Shown: in pieces, positions 20,560-28,802 of the stretch | Layout: each line of letters starts with the position of its first letter | How positions within the stretch are numbered: position 1 is the stretch's first letter | Position numbers and translations under genes: made by a program | Notes under the pieces: generated by a model | The model's database searches: none | The model's input: only the letters and a program-made list of their open reading frames with translations | Told to the model about the DNA's origin: nothing | Assembly (NCBI GenBank): GCA_034437515.1 | Contig: DAOTTX010000372.1 | Location: 62,001 to 126,000, forward strand | Direction of reading: 5' to 3' | DNA from: DAOTTX01 sp034437515 | GTDB lineage: Bacteria; Chloroflexota; Anaerolineae; Aggregatilineales; Phototrophicaceae | DNA length: 64,000 bases

Positions 20560-21490
20560 TGTAGACAACATTTTCGGCGACGACTGGCCTGAAGACCATC
20601 GATCCGGGGTGATTGCCGTCGTCGGACGCCCTAACGTCGGTAAGTCCACGTTGATCAACCGTGTGATCGGTCAGAAGATCGCAATCGTCACCGATAAGCC
20701 GCAGACCACACGTAAGCAGCAACTCGCCATCCACACCGAGGAAAAAGGACAGGCGTTGTTAGTGGATACACCCGGCCTGCACAAGCCACATAACAAACTC
20801 GGCGAATACATGCTGACGGTCGCGCAGAACGCCCTCCGCGATGCTGACATCATCCTATGGGTGCTGGATGCTTCCGAGTCCCCCGGTGATGCTGATAGCA
20901 TTATCGCGGATACGGTGGAGAACCTACGCGGCGATACACCGGTCGTGTTGGCGCTCAACAAAGCTGATCTATTCGACGACACCACCGACCTGAGCGATCA
21001 TACCGGGTTGATCGACTCTGTTGAGACCTTCCGCATCAGCGCACTTGAAGGCATCAACGTCAGCGCACTGATGAACTACCTCATTTCACAACTGCCTCTA
21101 GGGCCGCGCTACTACCCGGCAGATCAAGTCAGCGGGGTGAACTTGCGCTTCATCGCTGCTGAAATCGTGCGTGAAAAGATTATCGAAAGCACCGAGCAGG
21201 AAATCCCATACTCGGTCGCGATTGAGATCAACGAGTTTAAAGAACGCAGCGAGGATATGACCTACATCAGCGCGATAATTTACGTCGAACGGGACTCGCA
21301 AAAAGGCATTATCATCGGCAAACGCGGCTCGATGATTAAACATATTGGAACCGAAGCTCGGCAAGAACTGTCAAACTTATTGAGCACAGGCGTGTATGTA
21401 GACTTGCACGTCAAAATACTCAAAAACTGGCGTAGCAATGCACCATTACTACGTCGGCTTGGTTACCATTTGCCGAAGAAGGAGTCTTGA
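20546..21490 (+). CDS. era: GTPase Era
   Basis: The 314-residue essential GTPase binds the 3' end of 16S rRNA and checks 30S assembly. G1 is GRPNVGKST (27-35), the TTRKQQ switch I follows, G3 is DTPGLHKP, and G4 is NKAD. The C-terminal KH domain holds GIIIGKRGSMIKHIG. The start overlaps the upstream gene by 14 bases and the stop overlaps the next ATG by one base (TGATG), so translation is coupled on both sides. The N-terminus is about 15 residues longer than in E. coli. Confidence 0.96.
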   Translation: MTIPDVDNIFGDDWPEDHRSGVIAVVGRPNVGKSTLINRVIGQKIAIVTDKPQTTRKQQLAIHTEEKGQALLVDTPGLHKPHNKLGEYMLTVAQNALRDADIILWVLDASESPGDADSIIADTVENLRGDTPVVLALNKADLFDDTTDLSDHTGLIDSVETFRISALEGINVSALMNYLISQLPLGPRYYPADQVSGVNLRFIAAEIVREKIIESTEQEIPYSVAIEINEFKERSEDMTYISAIIYVERDSQKGIIIGKRGSMIKHIGTEARQELSNLLSTGVYVDLHVKILKNWRSNAPLLRRLGYHLPKKES

Positions 21491-22395
21491 TGCAGTTCGC
21501 CGTTAACTATTCACACCCGACCGCAGATCTACTGCAAGCCGGCACGGTCGAATTTGACCGCTTTAAATGTCCCGCATGGCCTGACCTGGTCGCTCAGGCA
21601 CGCGCCATCCACTCGACCTATGTGCATTTCCCATTGCGCACCGGCAATGGAGAAATCATCGACACAGAGAAACACCAACCGATTGACTGGTCGCGTGTTG
21701 ATTCATTGCTGGGAAAAAGCGATACGCCTTTCGTGAACGTACATTTCAGCCCACTCACGCTGGACTTCCCCGACATCGACAAGGCTAGCATGGGACAAGC
21801 AGAGATCGAACAGGTCGTTGAGCGCACCGTGCAGGCCATCGAAATACTCAAAACCCGCTATGGACGGGAACGGATCATTGTGGAGAACATCCCCGCCATG
21901 TTAGAGACCATTCTGGATATGACCGCCCGACCAGAAGTCATCACACAGGTGATCGAGGCAGCGGATGTGGGCATATTGTTTGACCTCTCCCATGCGCGGT
22001 TGGCTGCAAACGAACTTGGCATAGACGCCAAAGACTATTTCGCAGCACTGCCGCTAGACCGCATCAAAGAAATGCACGTCACCGGGATACAGCGTATAAA
22101 ACCTGAATGGGTTGAAGCACTGAAGACCCAGGGGATAGAAACCGGCATCTTCGAGTTATACACCGGGCGATTGATCGACCATCTACCCTTTACCGATGAT
22201 GATTGGTTAATCACTGAATGGGCGTTCGATCAAATCAAACCCGGAGGCTGGCAGGTGCCTGAATTGGTGTCGCTGGAATACGGCGGGGTCGGTGGCGTCT
22301 GGGAAGCCATCGTAGACGAAGACGTCTTACGCGAGCAAGTGCCTCGGCTCTACGAGATAATCCACCAGGAGCGATCAACCGAGCCGAGTGCCTAA
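21490..22395 (+). CDS. TIM-barrel protein, possibly MNIO/DUF692-like or xylose-isomerase-like
   Basis: The 301-residue protein starts at the ATG at 21490 with GAAGAAGGAG upstream; a TTG one codon earlier is less likely. Regular spacing of metal-ligand candidates suggests a barrel with a metal centre: YVHFPL, NVHFSPL, IIVENIPA, LFDLSHARLA, PLDRIKEMHVTGI and ITEWAFD. The order E-N-x-P, F-D-x-S-H-A-R and L-D-R-I-x-E-x-H recalls DUF692 (multinuclear iron oxidases that modify peptides), but the N-terminus is unlike standard members, so a sugar-phosphate isomerase-type enzyme remains possible. No short precursor-peptide gene is next to it. Its 3' end overlaps the convergent ligase-type gene by 21 bases. 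Confidence 0.6.
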   Translation: MQFAVNYSHPTADLLQAGTVEFDRFKCPAWPDLVAQARAIHSTYVHFPLRTGNGEIIDTEKHQPIDWSRVDSLLGKSDTPFVNVHFSPLTLDFPDIDKASMGQAEIEQVVERTVQAIEILKTRYGRERIIVENIPAMLETILDMTARPEVITQVIEAADVGILFDLSHARLAANELGIDAKDYFAALPLDRIKEMHVTGIQRIKPEWVEALKTQGIETGIFELYTGRLIDHLPFTDDDWLITEWAFDQIKPGGWQVPELVSLEYGGVGGVWEAIVDEDVLREQVPRLYEIIHQERSTEPSA

Positions 22396-22902
22396 GCGCA
22401 CGATGTCATGGGTGATCCAGGGCAACGCATCTTCTGGATCGCCGTAACTCACATGCAACCGATCTACGGTAAACGTGATCGGTTTGTAGTTGGGCAGCAT
22501 AGGCAGTGATGCCATTAAATTTTCGGCGCTGCTCAACACGGTGACATGCGGCGTAAACGCATCACCGAACACCCCATCATAGGGCGCGTACTGTGGGAAC
22601 ACATCGCGCACGGTCTGGAATACACTACGCAGGGGTTCAACGTCTTGTATTGCCAGATACACCGCCTTCGGGAAGCGCCCATACCCGGCTAGCGTCACCT
22701 CAAACGGCGACGTCTCACAGCACAGATCGCGCAATTGTTCACACGCGGCATCGAGTTGGTCAACCGGTGCAAAAGGATACAACAACGTGATATGCGGTGT
22801 GAATCCGTGTGCTTTTTGCGGCATCAGACGCTCGATAAGCGGTACGGCGAACTCATACACCTCATACGAGGGCACAATCGCAATGGTCGAGTGTATGGTC
22901 AT
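22375..22902 (-). CDS. 2'-5' RNA ligase / cyclic phosphodiesterase family protein
   Basis: The 175-residue protein has the two HxT motifs of the 2H phosphoesterase superfamily: HITLLYPF (H37, T39) and HVTVLSS near residue 125. These place two histidines in a two-fold active site that acts on RNA 2',3'-cyclic ends or related nucleotides. The length is normal. Its start overlaps the ribF stop by four bases, so it forms the last gene of the nusA operon. It ends inside the 3' end of the convergent TIM-barrel gene. The physiological substrate is unknown. Confidence 0.85.
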   Translation of the reverse strand: MTIHSTIAIVPSYEVYEFAVPLIERLMPQKAHGFTPHITLLYPFAPVDQLDAACEQLRDLCCETSPFEVTLAGYGRFPKAVYLAIQDVEPLRSVFQTVRDVFPQYAPYDGVFGDAFTPHVTVLSSAENLMASLPMLPNYKPITFTVDRLHVSYGDPEDALPWITHDIVRLGTRLG

Positions 22903-23837
22903 GAGGTTTCGCTTTGCAGTAGATATTTACGTCCGTTCTCAACATCGCGCCCGATCTGAGCGATGAGATCATCCAGGCTGTCGAACTTCATCTCAGGGCG
23001 CAAAAACTTCTCGAAGGTGAGGGTGAGCTTACGCCCGTAAATATCCCGGTCAAAATCGAGTAAGTATGGCTCAACACTGATGTCCTGATTCATAAACGTC
23101 GGGCTGATGCCGACATTTGTCATCGCCATAAATCGCTCATCGTCGAGATAAGCCCAACCCGCATAAACCCCGTTCATCGGGATGATCTGCTGATCCCAAA
23201 CGGCGAGATTTGCGGTCGGGTAACCCAGGCTGCGCCCGCGCTTTTTACCGTGAATGACCTCACCGACGATAGCATAACCACGTCCCAGCCAGTCACGTAC
23301 TTGCGCTACCTTACCCTCACGCAATGTTTGCCGGATGAGCGTGCTGCTGATCGTTAGATCAGCGTCCTGAGCCTGAATCATATCCACAGCCTGTACGGTG
23401 AAAGCTTTGGCCTCACCCTGCTCTCGCAAGAAAGCGACATTGCCCTCACGCTGATAGCCGAGCGCGAAATCTTCGCCAACCCACAACTCACGCAGTCGCA
23501 AATATTTTTTCAGTCGGTCAACAAAGTCTGCCGCACGAATTTGGCGGATCTCGTCGTTGAATGGATGTGTGACGACATAATCGACCCCCAGCTCTAACAG
23601 ATAATCCGCCCGCTGTTCGGCTGTGGTCAAATAGTAGCGGTCGGTAATGTTGCGCAGCACCACGTCAGGGTGCGGGAAGAAAGTCAGCACGACCGCCAAC
23701 CGGTCGGTCTGGCGTGCCTGGGCGATCAATCGTCGGATAAGGTGCTGGTGCCCCTTATGCACGCCATCGAACACACCAATCGTCACAACGGAGTCCTGCA
23801 AGAGATGGATATTAGAAATATCGTATATGTGGCTCAT
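22899..23837 (-). CDS. ribF: Bifunctional riboflavin kinase / FAD synthetase
   Basis: The 312-residue enzyme makes FMN and then FAD from riboflavin. The N-terminal adenylyltransferase carries GVFDGVHKGHQHLI and the FFPHPD motif; the C-terminal flavokinase carries GKKRGRSLGYPTANL and NGVYAGWAYL. It follows truB by 26 bases, the usual truB-ribF order, and overlaps the 2H-phosphoesterase gene by four bases. All active-site motifs are intact. Confidence 0.95.
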   Translation of the reverse strand: MSHIYDISNIHLLQDSVVTIGVFDGVHKGHQHLIRRLIAQARQTDRLAVVLTFFPHPDVVLRNITDRYYLTTAEQRADYLLELGVDYVVTHPFNDEIRQIRAADFVDRLKKYLRLRELWVGEDFALGYQREGNVAFLREQGEAKAFTVQAVDMIQAQDADLTISSTLIRQTLREGKVAQVRDWLGRGYAIVGEVIHGKKRGRSLGYPTANLAVWDQQIIPMNGVYAGWAYLDDERFMAMTNVGISPTFMNQDISVEPYLLDFDRDIYGRKLTLTFEKFLRPEMKFDSLDDLIAQIGRDVENGRKYLLQSETS

Positions 23838-23863
23838 ACTGTCCTGATTTTAAGCCTCTGACA

Positions 23864-24739
23864 TCAGGGCAAGAATACCTTATGTGAACGCCACAAACCA
23901 CCATCGGCACGTAAAAGCGCGGTAAAATCATCATCGGGGTTGTAAGCACGCGCCAGCGTTCCGTCGGGGTGGCTGTCCGCGTCGGGGATAGCCCGCCCAT
24001 GCTTGACATCGTCGTATTGAGCAGCATCGAGATGGATAGCCGGCATCCAACGCAACGCATAATCCGAGGGCAGCAAGTGCGCTAACGGATCGTCCGCCCC
24101 CAACAGTGTTTCTAGTTCAATGGTCGCATCAAGGTGGAACGCGCCGCTTTGCGTGCGCATCAGCCCCGCCAGATGTGCACCCGTGCCAAGCGCCTCACCG
24201 ATGTCATGGGCGAGGCTCCGAATGTACGTCCCGGAGCCGCAAACCACGTCCAACTTAAACACTGGCGGCGACCAATCGGTAATGGTGATCGCATCAATGG
24301 TTACCCGGCGGGGTTCACGCTCGACTGTACCGCCAGCACGGGCGATCTCATAGAGCTTGCGTCCATCTTTTTTGATCGCGCTGTACAGGGGAGGCAGTTG
24401 CAAGATCTCCCCGGTGAACTGCGGCAGCACCGTCTCGATTTTTTCGTGCGTGATGTGGCTGGCATCCTGCCGGGCGGTGATTTCGCCTTCGGCGTCGTAG
24501 GTTTCGGTCGTCTCACCCAGTTTGACCTGTGCTGTGTAGCGTTTGGTCGAAAACATCGCATATTCGCTCAGACGTGTGGCGTGACCGACACAAACGACTA
24601 GCACCCCTGTCGCCAGCGGATCAAGTGTGCCAGCGTGCCCCACCTTCTTAATCTTTAAACCCCGCCGAACCTTTGCCACGACCGTATGACTGGTCATACC
24701 GAGGGGCTTATCAACGTTGAAGAAACCGAAAGGCTGCAT
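23864..24739 (-). CDS. truB: tRNA pseudouridine55 synthase
   Basis: The 291-residue enzyme makes pseudouridine 55 in the T-loop of tRNAs. The catalytic aspartate is D40 in GHAGTLDPLATGVL; FNVDKPLGMTS opens the protein as in the family, and the YSAIKKDGRKLYE and SGTYIRSLAHDIG motifs follow. The frame extends upstream to 24862, but that part runs through the end of nrnA; the ATG at 24739 lies one base after the nrnA stop and matches the family start. It is part of the nusA-to-ribF operon. Confidence 0.95.
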   Translation of the reverse strand: MQPFGFFNVDKPLGMTSHTVVAKVRRGLKIKKVGHAGTLDPLATGVLVVCVGHATRLSEYAMFSTKRYTAQVKLGETTETYDAEGEITARQDASHITHEKIETVLPQFTGEILQLPPLYSAIKKDGRKLYEIARAGGTVEREPRRVTIDAITITDWSPPVFKLDVVCGSGTYIRSLAHDIGEALGTGAHLAGLMRTQSGAFHLDATIELETLLGADDPLAHLLPSDYALRWMPAIHLDAAQYDDVKHGRAIPDADSHPDGTLARAYNPDDDFTALLRADGGLWRSHKVFLP

Positions 24740-24740
24740 A

Positions 24741-25736
24741 TCAATTGATAACCAGACTGCCCTCTTTTGCCGCTGCCTTAAGCAACGGGAGCACACGCTT
24801 TTTAGCTTCAACCAGTGGGCCGTCGATGGTCGCACCGGCAGCCTGTTTGTGACCACCGCCACCCAGCGCGAACGCGACCTTACTCACGTCGTAACCGGGC
24901 TTGCAGCGAATCCCAAGCTCGATTTGCCCCTCTGCTGTCTCTTTGAAGACGGCGGAAATCATTGCTTCATCGACTTCTGCTAAAAAGCTGACCAGACCAG
25001 CATCGGTCGTTTCCGACAACCCCACCCGCTTGAGATCATCACGGGTCACTTGCGCGACGATCACACCGCCTTTATGCAACTTGACCGACTCGAAGACATG
25101 CTTCCACAGCATCACCGCCAGGTATGAGCGATTGCTCAGGGTGCGTTCGGTGACTTCCGTCAGTGAAGCCCCGGCTTGCATCAACGCCTGCGCGATGTTG
25201 AGCGTTTCAGCGGTGACGTTGCTGGTACGGAAACCTAGCGTGTCAGTCACCAGGCCGACTAGCAGCGGCGTCGCTACCTCCGGTGTAAAATCAAAGTCCA
25301 TCGTCGCCAACCATCCATAAACGACCTGTGTCGCAGAGACAGACTGCGGATCCACTAGATGAATATCACCGAACATAGTGTTGGTCGCATGGTGATCCAG
25401 GTTAATGACTGTTTTGCTGTGAGCACGGGCATAAGCACCCGACTCGCCCGTGCGCATCTCGTCACTGGAATCGACCGAGATAAACACATCAAATTCACCC
25501 TTATCCAATTTACTCTGGACAGTCTCCGCACCCGGCAAAAATTTGAGAAAGCGCAGTATGCCGCCGTCAACGGCGACAGCAACATCTTTGCCCATCTGAC
25601 GCAGCGCGTTGCCGATGCCAAGTGCCGACCCGAAGGCATCCCCATCCGGTGAGACATGCGATACGACCGCGATTTTTTCTGCCCCTTTTACTGCGGCGGT
25701 GGCCTCATTCCAGTTCGTCGTCGTAGAAATCGTCAT
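24741..25736 (-). CDS. nrnA: DHH-family oligoribonuclease / pAp phosphatase
   Basis: The 331-residue DHH-DHHA1 phosphoesterase degrades short RNAs and dephosphorylates pAp. Metal motifs are SHVSPDGDAFGS, SVDSSDEMR, and the signature NLDHHATN; the DHHA1 domain ends with GGGGHKQAAGATIDGP. I use the ATG at 25736; one seven codons earlier is possible. Either start overlaps the rbfA 3' end by 30-50 bases, so translation is coupled. The order rbfA-nrnA-truB-ribF is the common one in Gram-positive-type operons. Confidence 0.92.
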   Translation of the reverse strand: MTISTTTNWNEATAAVKGAEKIAVVSHVSPDGDAFGSALGIGNALRQMGKDVAVAVDGGILRFLKFLPGAETVQSKLDKGEFDVFISVDSSDEMRTGESGAYARAHSKTVINLDHHATNTMFGDIHLVDPQSVSATQVVYGWLATMDFDFTPEVATPLLVGLVTDTLGFRTSNVTAETLNIAQALMQAGASLTEVTERTLSNRSYLAVMLWKHVFESVKLHKGGVIVAQVTRDDLKRVGLSETTDAGLVSFLAEVDEAMISAVFKETAEGQIELGIRCKPGYDVSKVAFALGGGGHKQAAGATIDGPLVEAKKRVLPLLKAAAKEGSLVIN

Positions 25737-26112
25737 AGTCGAAGTCGTCCTCATCATCTTCTTCGGGTGCAGGGGGGATGTCTAAGCTGTTAATCAATTT
25801 GTTCAAACGCTCGCCGCGTTCGAGGGTGTTATCCCAGTGGAAATGCAGTTCCGGGGTGTTGCGAATACGCACGCGCTTCCCGACTTCCCGCCGGAGGAAG
25901 CCGTTGGCGCTAGTCAGGCCGCTCATCACCTCTTCCTGTCGGGATTCATCACCCAGTGCATTGACATACACATCAGCGAACATCAATTCCGGGTCGAGCG
26001 AAACCTCAGTAACGGTGACGTTCTGCAAACGCGGATCACTGACCTCACGCAGCAGCAATTCACTCAGTAGCGCACGGATGCGTTCACTCATCCGTTCTTG
26101 TTTGATTGACAT
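25705..26112 (-). CDS. rbfA: 30S ribosome-binding factor A
   Basis: The 135-residue KH-type protein helps mature the 5' end of 16S rRNA in the small subunit. The N-terminal IKQERMSERIRALLSELL, the SDPRLQNVTVTEVSLDPEL motif, and the RIRNTPELHFHWDNTLERG end are typical. The last 20 residues are an unusual run of Asp/Glu, which also overlaps the nrnA start. A strong hairpin lies in the gap behind infB. It belongs to the nusA operon. Confidence 0.95.
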   Translation of the reverse strand: MSIKQERMSERIRALLSELLLREVSDPRLQNVTVTEVSLDPELMFADVYVNALGDESRQEEVMSGLTSANGFLRREVGKRVRIRNTPELHFHWDNTLERGERLNKLINSLDIPPAPEEDDEDDFDYDDFYDDELE

Positions 26113-26144
26113 AGGGGTTTAGTTCTCTCTCAGTAGCAAACGGT

Positions 26145-26181
26145 TTCGGGAGACATCTTGCTTCTTGCTTTGTCTCCCGAA
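26145..26181 (-). other. Intercistronic hairpin between infB and rbfA
   Basis: TTCGGGAGAC (26145-26154) and GTCTCCCGAA (26172-26181) are perfect 10-bp arms around a 17-base loop. It lies 15 bases after the infB stop and 33 bases before rbfA. With no T-tract it is more likely a processing or stability element than a full terminator. Confidence 0.6.
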
Positions 26182-26195
26182 CGGGTTACTCGTGG

Positions 26196-27995
26196 CTAGT
26201 TCACACGTTCCATCACGAAGAATTCGATACGGTCACCGACTTCAAAGTCGTTAAACTTATCCAGCGAAACACCACATTCAAAGCCCTGCCGGACTTCGCG
26301 GACATCGTCCTTAAAGCGTTTCAAAGAAGAGACACCGGTCTCTGCTATGAGCGTCTCGCGCCCACGTTTGACCCGTGCCTTCGCATTACGTCGGATTTCA
26401 CCGTCCAACACATAGCAACCGGCGATACTGCCTCTCGAAATGCTGAACACATCCCGCACTTCCGCCGTACCAATGACTTTCGGTGCATATTCCGGCTCCA
26501 ACATACCGTTGATTGCCAGTTCGATGTCTTCCAGTAGTTTGTAGATAATGTTGTACTTGCGAATGTCTACACCTTGATCAGCGGCGGTACGCTTCGCGCC
26601 ATTATCGATGCCCGTGTTGAAGGCGATCACAATCGCATCGGAGGCGTTCGCTAGCATGATGTCGTTCTCGCTGACGTTGCCCACATCGGACGAAAGCACG
26701 CGGATGCCGATGCCCTCTTTGTTATTCTCGCTGATGTCGTCAAGTTCGCTCAGAATAGGTTCCAGCGACCCCTGCACATCTGCGCGGACGATCAAGTTAA
26801 GTTCTTTCGCTTCCCCGGCGGAAAACTGCGCGAAGATGTCATCCAACGTCACCGGTTGGCGCTCACCCGGGCCGGTTCGTGCTTCTTCTTCACGATCATC
26901 AATGATGGAGCGGGCGCTTTTCTCGTTCCCGGCTCGCTCAAACTGGTCACCGGGCAACGGTGGCTCGTTCAAACCGAGGATACGCACCGGCGATGAAGGG
27001 CCAGCTTCCTTGATCTGCTGCCCAGTCTCGTCGTACATCGCCTTCACGCGCCCGTAGCTCGCACCCGCGATGACTGTATCACCACGCTCCAGCGTGCCGT
27101 TGAGCACGAGCAATGTCGCTACCGTACCCCGGCTCGGCTCCACCTGGGATTCAATCACCATTCCGGCGAGTTCGCCGGTCGGGTTAGCGACAATCTTGCT
27201 GTCATCAGCCACGAGCAGCAGCGCCTCAAGCAGATCGTCAATGCCTTCGCCCTTTAGCGCGGCAATCGGCACCATCAGTGTGTCACCGTCCCACTCATCG
27301 GAGATCAACTCCAACTCTGCAAGCTGCTGCTTGACCATCTCCGGGTTGGCGTTGCGCTTATCAACCTTCGTGATCGCTACGACAATCGGTACGTTCGCCG
27401 CGCGTGCATGGTCAAGGGCTTCGCGGGTCTGCGGCATTACCGCATCGTCCGCCGCGACAACCAGAATAACGATGTCTGCGCCCATCGCACCACGCGCACG
27501 CATGGCGGTGAAGGCCTCATGACCGGGGGTATCTAAAAATGTTAGCTTCCGCCCGTCATGTTCGATCTGGTAAGCACCGATGTGCTGCGTGATGCCTCCG
27601 GCCTCGCCTTCTGCGACTTTGGCCTTACGGATTATATCAAGCAGGGTGGTTTTGCCGTGGTCAACATGACCGAGGATGGCGATTACCGGTGGTCGCGTGA
27701 CGAGATTACCAGCATCTTCCGCTTTGTAGATCTTGCGCCATTCCTGCGTGCTGCTTTCCGCACGGATGCGCTCTTCTTCGGCTCTTTGCAGCGCACTTTC
27801 TGATTGCGCTTCAAAGCCCATTTCTTCGATGACGATTGCAGCAGTATCATAGTCGATCTGCTGATTGATCGACGCCATAACACCATTGGCGATGAGTTTC
27901 TTCATCACCTCAATGGGGCTAGCCTCGATCAATTCGGCTAACTCACGCACGGTGAGATAGTCGGGTACCAGTATAGCCTGTCGTTCCTGTGCCAT
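26196..27995 (-). CDS. infB: Translation initiation factor IF-2 (short form)
   Basis: The 599-residue GTPase places initiator tRNA on the ribosome. The G domain has ILGHVDHGKTTLLD (107-120), the switch II region DTPGHEAFTAMRARGA, and ITKVDK. The EF-like domains II to IV follow, ending with the SLKRFKDDVREVRQGFECG motif of domain IV. The N-terminal region is only about 100 residues, so the long variable extension of many bacteria is absent. The ATG at 27995 is chosen because TGGAGGA lies a few bases upstream; an earlier in-frame ATG at 28016 has no such site. Genes ylxR and rbfA flank it in the usual order. Confidence 0.96.
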   Translation of the reverse strand: MAQERQAILVPDYLTVRELAELIEASPIEVMKKLIANGVMASINQQIDYDTAAIVIEEMGFEAQSESALQRAEEERIRAESSTQEWRKIYKAEDAGNLVTRPPVIAILGHVDHGKTTLLDIIRKAKVAEGEAGGITQHIGAYQIEHDGRKLTFLDTPGHEAFTAMRARGAMGADIVILVVAADDAVMPQTREALDHARAANVPIVVAITKVDKRNANPEMVKQQLAELELISDEWDGDTLMVPIAALKGEGIDDLLEALLLVADDSKIVANPTGELAGMVIESQVEPSRGTVATLLVLNGTLERGDTVIAGASYGRVKAMYDETGQQIKEAGPSSPVRILGLNEPPLPGDQFERAGNEKSARSIIDDREEEARTGPGERQPVTLDDIFAQFSAGEAKELNLIVRADVQGSLEPILSELDDISENNKEGIGIRVLSSDVGNVSENDIMLANASDAIVIAFNTGIDNGAKRTAADQGVDIRKYNIIYKLLEDIELAINGMLEPEYAPKVIGTAEVRDVFSISRGSIAGCYVLDGEIRRNAKARVKRGRETLIAETGVSSLKRFKDDVREVRQGFECGVSLDKFNDFEVGDRIEFFVMERVN

Positions 27996-28100
27996 AATTC
28001 CTCCAGTTCGTTTCACAAGGCGACAGACTGACCCAGCAAGGTTGCTACATCTTATCCATCACCTGATGTTGTGTATTTACAAGTTAAATTCGCCATGACC

Positions 28101-28382
28101 TTACGTCCGCTCACGGTGTGAAACCGCTTGCAATCGTTCACGGTCGGCGGGCTTCAGCGTTGTTTTCAACGCTTTTTCGAGCACGTTCGTCGTCACGGCA
28201 CGTTGCCAGCACACTTCGTTATCACATAGATAGGCACCACGACCGTTCAACTTGCCTGTTGTATCAATCAAGACACCTTGCTCTGTGCGAACAAGACGTG
28301 TCAGGGCGCGCTTGGCGTCCTTTGACCGGCACACCACACAGGTGCGGACGGAAACATGCTTTTGTTTGTGTGGTCTTACCAT
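28101..28382 (-). CDS. ylxR: YlxR-family RNA-binding/regulatory protein (DUF448)
   Basis: The 93-residue protein carries the family signature RTCVVCRSKDAKRALTRLVR followed by GRGAYLC, which form a small basic fold between nusA and infB in most bacteria. The frame can start at a TTG at 28406, but that codon lies inside the arm of a 13-bp hairpin, so the ATG at 28382 is preferred; neither has a strong ribosome site. The family is tied to RNA processing and, in some species, transcription control. The exact role here is unknown. Confidence 0.9.
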   Translation of the reverse strand: MVRPHKQKHVSVRTCVVCRSKDAKRALTRLVRTEQGVLIDTTGKLNGRGAYLCDNEVCWQRAVTTNVLEKALKTTLKPADRERLQAVSHRERT

Positions 28383-28403
28383 AACAACATCCGTTGTTTG
28401 CGT

Positions 28404-28438
28404 CAACGAAGCAGAGTGTGTGAAACTCTGCTTCGTTG
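28404..28438 (-). other. Strong hairpin before ylxR
   Basis: CAACGAAGCAGAG (28404-28416) and CTCTGCTTCGTTG (28426-28438) are perfect 13-bp arms with a 9-base loop. It lies between the extra 110-residue gene and ylxR in the nusA operon. There is no T-tract, so RNA processing, pausing or partial termination is more likely than a full stop. Confidence 0.75.
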
Positions 28439-28455
28439 CTCATCAAACGTAACGT

Positions 28456-28788
28456 TTAGAGATATGCGTCCCACTCGTCTTCGTGGTCAAAGCCTGCGGC
28501 GCGCTGCGTTCGTTTGCGTTTACGTTTAACAACCATGCGATCAAGGGTCTCGTCATAGATAAGTTGGCGACGCTTGCGTTTACCGGCCTTTTGTCCCTTC
28601 TTTTCCGGCTTACCAAACATGGCGTCACTGTTTTCGGCGGTTAGCATTAACGCCTCGTCGTGGTCGCGCTTTTTGCCTTTGCGCTTCCGCTCCCAGTTGA
28701 TCCGTGCTTCCATGTCTTCTTCGATGGCAGGATCACTCATCAAGTCTGCGTGTTTATCGTTCCCATGGATTTTTTTATGATCGAACAT
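28456..28788 (-). CDS. Highly charged 110-residue protein with a NusA-tail-like end
   Basis: This is a small basic, probably disordered protein inserted between nusA and ylxR, where most bacteria have nothing. Its C-terminal half (GKRKRRQLIYDETLDRMVV, then a Lys/Arg run and DEWDAYL) closely matches the last 35 residues of NusA encoded just upstream (DKRKRRQLVYDEETGEMI, an Arg run, and EDWEI). An ENSD..F segment before it also matches EDSDEYF in NusA. It lies 14 bases after nusA and is surely cotranscribed. It probably arose by duplication of the tail and may bind RNA or RNA polymerase partners. I know no named family. Confidence 0.75.
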   Translation of the reverse strand: MFDHKKIHGNDKHADLMSDPAIEEDMEARINWERKRKGKKRDHDEALMLTAENSDAMFGKPEKKGQKAGKRKRRQLIYDETLDRMVVKRKRKRTQRAAGFDHEDEWDAYL

Positions 28789-28802
28789 AGGTCTTTACCG
28801 TG

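Noticed and set aside
22903..28016. In-frame upstream starts for truB (24862) and infB (28016)
   Set aside because: The truB extension runs through nrnA; the infB one lacks a ribosome site, whereas the later ATG has TGGAGGA.
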